From contig CACJUU010000001.1 in the NCBI GenBank assembly GCA_902596605.1, positions 62,001 to 126,000 of the forward strand: 64,000 nt of DNA, given 5' to 3'. Source of the DNA: an uncultured Alphaproteobacteria bacterium. Its GTDB lineage: Bacteria > Pseudomonadota > Alphaproteobacteria > Rhodobacterales > Rhodobacteraceae. This document shows, piece by piece, positions 62,028 through 64,000 of the stretch. The translations under genes and the position numbers were made by a program. A model generated the notes under the pieces. That model was given only the letters and a program-made list of their open reading frames with translations. It ran no database searches and had not been told where the DNA came from. Positions within the stretch are counted from its first letter, which is position 1. Each line of letters starts with the position of its first letter.

Positions 62028-62879
62028 ATGGTTAATGACGCTTCAAATAATTTTTGGCCATACTCCGAACATAGTAAATTCCTTGAGACCGATAATTTTG
62101 TCTGGCATTATCAACTAATTGGAAAAATAGGCAACCCTATTATACTCCTTATCCATGGAGCTGGAGCTTCTTCTCATTCTTGGGCCAATCTAATACCAAA
62201 ACTAAATGAGTTTCAAGTTTTGGCGGTTGACCTACCTGGACACAGATTCTCAAAGATAAAAAAAGGAATACGACCTCAACACGATACTATTGTGAGGGAT
62301 TTGATAATTCTTTTTGAGTCATTAAAGATTAAACCAAACGTCTTTGTAGGTCACTCTATCGGTGCAGTAATCGTTTTGTCCTTATCCGTTATCTACGAGG
62401 GACCTCTGTCATCCATAGTTCTTATAAATGGTGCTCTAGAGAGATTTGAAGGTCCAGCTGGGACCATTTTTCCACTAATGGCAAAAGTGTTTTATGGGAG
62501 CCCTTTAACTAAATATTGGATAAGGCTTTTTAATAGTGCCGAAAGAAGTCTTAGAAAATTTCTATTAATTTCTGGGAGCAATCTTAATAGTAAAAATATT
62601 GACTACTATATGAAACTCATGACTGATGAGGACCATGTTACCGGCACTCTGGCATTCATTTCTAATTGGGATATCGGTGATATTGAAAAAAAACTAAAAA
62701 AAGTCAGTGTTCCAACTCTTTTTTTAGCAGGCATGCACGATGGGATTGTAAGTTATGAAACATCTGTAAGAGCTCACAAAAAAGCATTTAACGCTAAAAT
62801 AAAGCTTTTTGAAAGTGAGGGCCATTTGATCCACGAAGTTTCAAGTGCAAAAATTGCCAAAGAGATTAATTCTCTTTGA
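62028..62879 (+). CDS. bchO: BchO, alpha/beta hydrolase of the Mg chelatase cluster
   Basis: 283 residues with an alpha/beta-hydrolase fold: LIHGAGASSHSWANLIP near residue 40, nucleophile elbow VGHSIGA (about residue 108), and a late EGHLIHE histidine. BchO always sits with bchID in this cluster type; its exact reaction is unknown. Confidence 0.92.
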   Translation: MVNDASNNFWPYSEHSKFLETDNFVWHYQLIGKIGNPIILLIHGAGASSHSWANLIPKLNEFQVLAVDLPGHRFSKIKKGIRPQHDTIVRDLIILFESLKIKPNVFVGHSIGAVIVLSLSVIYEGPLSSIVLINGALERFEGPAGTIFPLMAKVFYGSPLTKYWIRLFNSAERSLRKFLLISGSNLNSKNIDYYMKLMTDEDHVTGTLAFISNWDIGDIEKKLKKVSVPTLFLAGMHDGIVSYETSVRAHKKAFNAKIKLFESEGHLIHEVSSAKIAKEINSL

Positions 62880-62892
62880 TTTTGAAGTCACA

Positions 62893-63666
62893 CTAAGTTC
62901 CTGTAAAATTTGGTTTTTCTTTTTTAAAAAAAGACTCTACAGCAGATTTAAAATCGTTGCTCAGCATCAAATTATCTTGTTCTCTCGCTTCATGATTAAA
63001 TCTATCACAATAAGCTTTAAAAGTATCTTCACGCATTACTTGCTTTGCAGCAGATGCCGCTAAAGGCGATCTTTGCGATAATTCTTCAGCCCAGCTTCTT
63101 ACGTCATCAATAAAGCTACCATCCTGAAATATTTTGTTTGCCAATCCATAGCTTAGACATTCCTCCGAAGATAGATGACTACCCGAAACAATTACTTCTA
63201 AAGCTTTTCTATAGCCTAGAGATTTTTGGAGAAGATACGTTGCTCCTCCATCAGGTACCAAGCCGATATTAGAAAACACCATTGAAATACGAGAGGAAGC
63301 CGCCATTACCGTAAAATCACAATTCATAGCTAAAGCAGTTCCTATTCCAGCTGCTGATCCATGTACGGCAGCTATGAAAAGTTTTTGACTTTTTGAGATT
63401 ATTTCAAATATGGGAAAATATTCATCTAAAAGCTGTTTTGAAGGAGGCATTTGCCCTCCATCATTTAAATCGGCGCCAGCACAAAAACCAGGACCCTCTC
63501 CTCTCAAAATCACTATTCTCGTATCTTTATTTTGATCAATTTTTCTTAAGTTTTCAGCGAGACTTAACCTGAGTTCTGTATTAAATGTGTTATAATTTTC
63601 TGGCCTATTAATTAAAACCTCGACTATGTGGTCCATATTATGATCTACTTTCACAATTTCTGACAT
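62893..63666 (-). CDS. enoyl-CoA hydratase/isomerase family protein
   Basis: 257 residues of the crotonase fold: oxyanion-hole segments FCAGADLND (about residue 61) and HGSAAGIGTALAMNCDF (about residue 100), then VPDGGATYLL. Acts on acyl-CoA esters; the substrate is not clear. Convergent with bchO and outside the photosynthesis cluster. Confidence 0.88.
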   Translation of the reverse strand: MSEIVKVDHNMDHIVEVLINRPENYNTFNTELRLSLAENLRKIDQNKDTRIVILRGEGPGFCAGADLNDGGQMPPSKQLLDEYFPIFEIISKSQKLFIAAVHGSAAGIGTALAMNCDFTVMAASSRISMVFSNIGLVPDGGATYLLQKSLGYRKALEVIVSGSHLSSEECLSYGLANKIFQDGSFIDDVRSWAEELSQRSPLAASAAKQVMREDTFKAYCDRFNHEAREQDNLMLSNDFKSAVESFFKKEKPNFTGT

Positions 63667-63742
63667 TAAATTCTTTCCTATTATAGTTTCGCGTATACGT
63701 CTATTGTACTTAAAGAATACAAGCTTTTACCTGAAAAGTTCA

Positions 63743-64000
63743 ATGATCAATATAGATTTTTATATAAAAAATTTACGCTGGCTCTATGTAGTATTTATTC
63801 TTACTTTTTGTTCTGCTTTTGGTCAGACTTTCTTCATTTCATTATACTCAAGAGAAATTAGGGCTGCTTTCGAGTTAACTCATGGTCAATGGGGACTGGT
63901 CTACTCTTGCGCGACTTTATCTTCAGCAATTCTAATCCTCTTTGTGGGTGGTTATGCAGATAGAATTTCAGCTAAAAGACTCAGCACATTGGTCATTTTT
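63743..64000 (+). CDS. MFS transporter (3'-truncated by window)
   Basis: 86 codons to the edge: a first membrane segment (VVFILTFCSAFGQTFFISLY), a short loop, a second segment and then VGGYADRISAKRLS, the major-facilitator loop 2-3 motif (G-[YF]-x-D-R). Start ATG 63743. The substrate cannot be told from this piece. Confidence 0.75.
   Translation, partial: MINIDFYIKNLRWLYVVFILTFCSAFGQTFFISLYSREIRAAFELTHGQWGLVYSCATLSSAILILFVGGYADRISAKRLSTLVIF

Overview
The window is about 37% GC by eye and comes from a low-GC alphaproteobacterium, most like a marine Rhodobacterales relative that is an aerobic anoxygenic phototroph. Three things point there: a 5-aminolevulinate synthase (hemA) inside the cluster, a photosynthesis gene cluster in nearly the order known from Rhodobacter capsulatus, and a spheroidene monooxygenase (crtA) of the spheroidenone pathway. 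The only Mg-protoporphyrin cyclase here is the oxygen-dependent acsF. No bchE, LH2 (puc), pufX or pufC is present in the window.

Left flank (1-19366): a 5'-truncated FtsX-type ABC permease with a secreted lipocalin-like (AttH/CrtC-fold) protein; carD; a 7Fe ferredoxin; an S4 RNA-binding protein; a large SUV3/MgpS-like helicase; an SCP2 protein; an alpha/beta hydrolase; an inositol-monophosphatase-family phosphatase; a Bax-inhibitor-1 protein; ribosomal protein L33 (rpmG, too short for a long-ORF search); a NUDIX hydrolase; two overlapping HAD proteins; an MttB-family methyltransferase; the proton-translocating transhydrogenase pntA-pntB; tRNA-Gly(GCC); and a UvrD-family helicase.

Photosynthesis cluster (about 19397-62879). 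(a) A minus-strand superoperon bchF-N-B-H-L-M-lhaA-puhA-B-C-orf98-acsF-puhE-hemA, tightly overlapped, makes chlorophyllide and the reaction-centre H subunit. (b) Divergent from it run aerR, ppsR, bchG, a PucC-family gene, bchP and idi: redox/light/B12 regulation, pigment tail esterification and isoprenoid supply. (c) A minus-strand superoperon bchC-X-Y-Z-pufQ-B-A-L-M-dxs gives bacteriochlorophyll a, LH1 and the reaction-centre core. (d) Carotenoid genes: crtE-crtF (minus), crtD-crtC (plus), crtI-crtB-tspO (minus), crtA (plus). (e) bchI-bchD-bchO (Mg chelatase) follows crtA. An enoyl-CoA hydratase and the start of an MFS transporter close the window.

Regulation can be read directly. Nine perfect TGT-N12-ACA PpsR/CrtJ-type operators lie in five intergenic regions: bchF/aerR, upstream of ppsR itself, upstream of bchC, crtE/crtD and crtI/crtA. 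Several overlap readable -35/-10 elements. Hairpins between pufA and pufL and after pufM fit differential mRNA stability in the puf operon. Unusual translation signals occur in the carotenoid genes: crtA appears to start at ATT, crtC has no ATG/GTG/TTG at its expected N terminus (a CTG overlaps the crtD stop), and crtI and crtD look leaderless.

No CRISPR array, insertion sequence, phage gene or rRNA was seen. No gene-free stretch exceeds about 300 bases; the largest, 50669-50910, holds the bchC control region. I found no wholly unknown multi-gene system; the unusual points are in the control and initiation signals and in what is missing.
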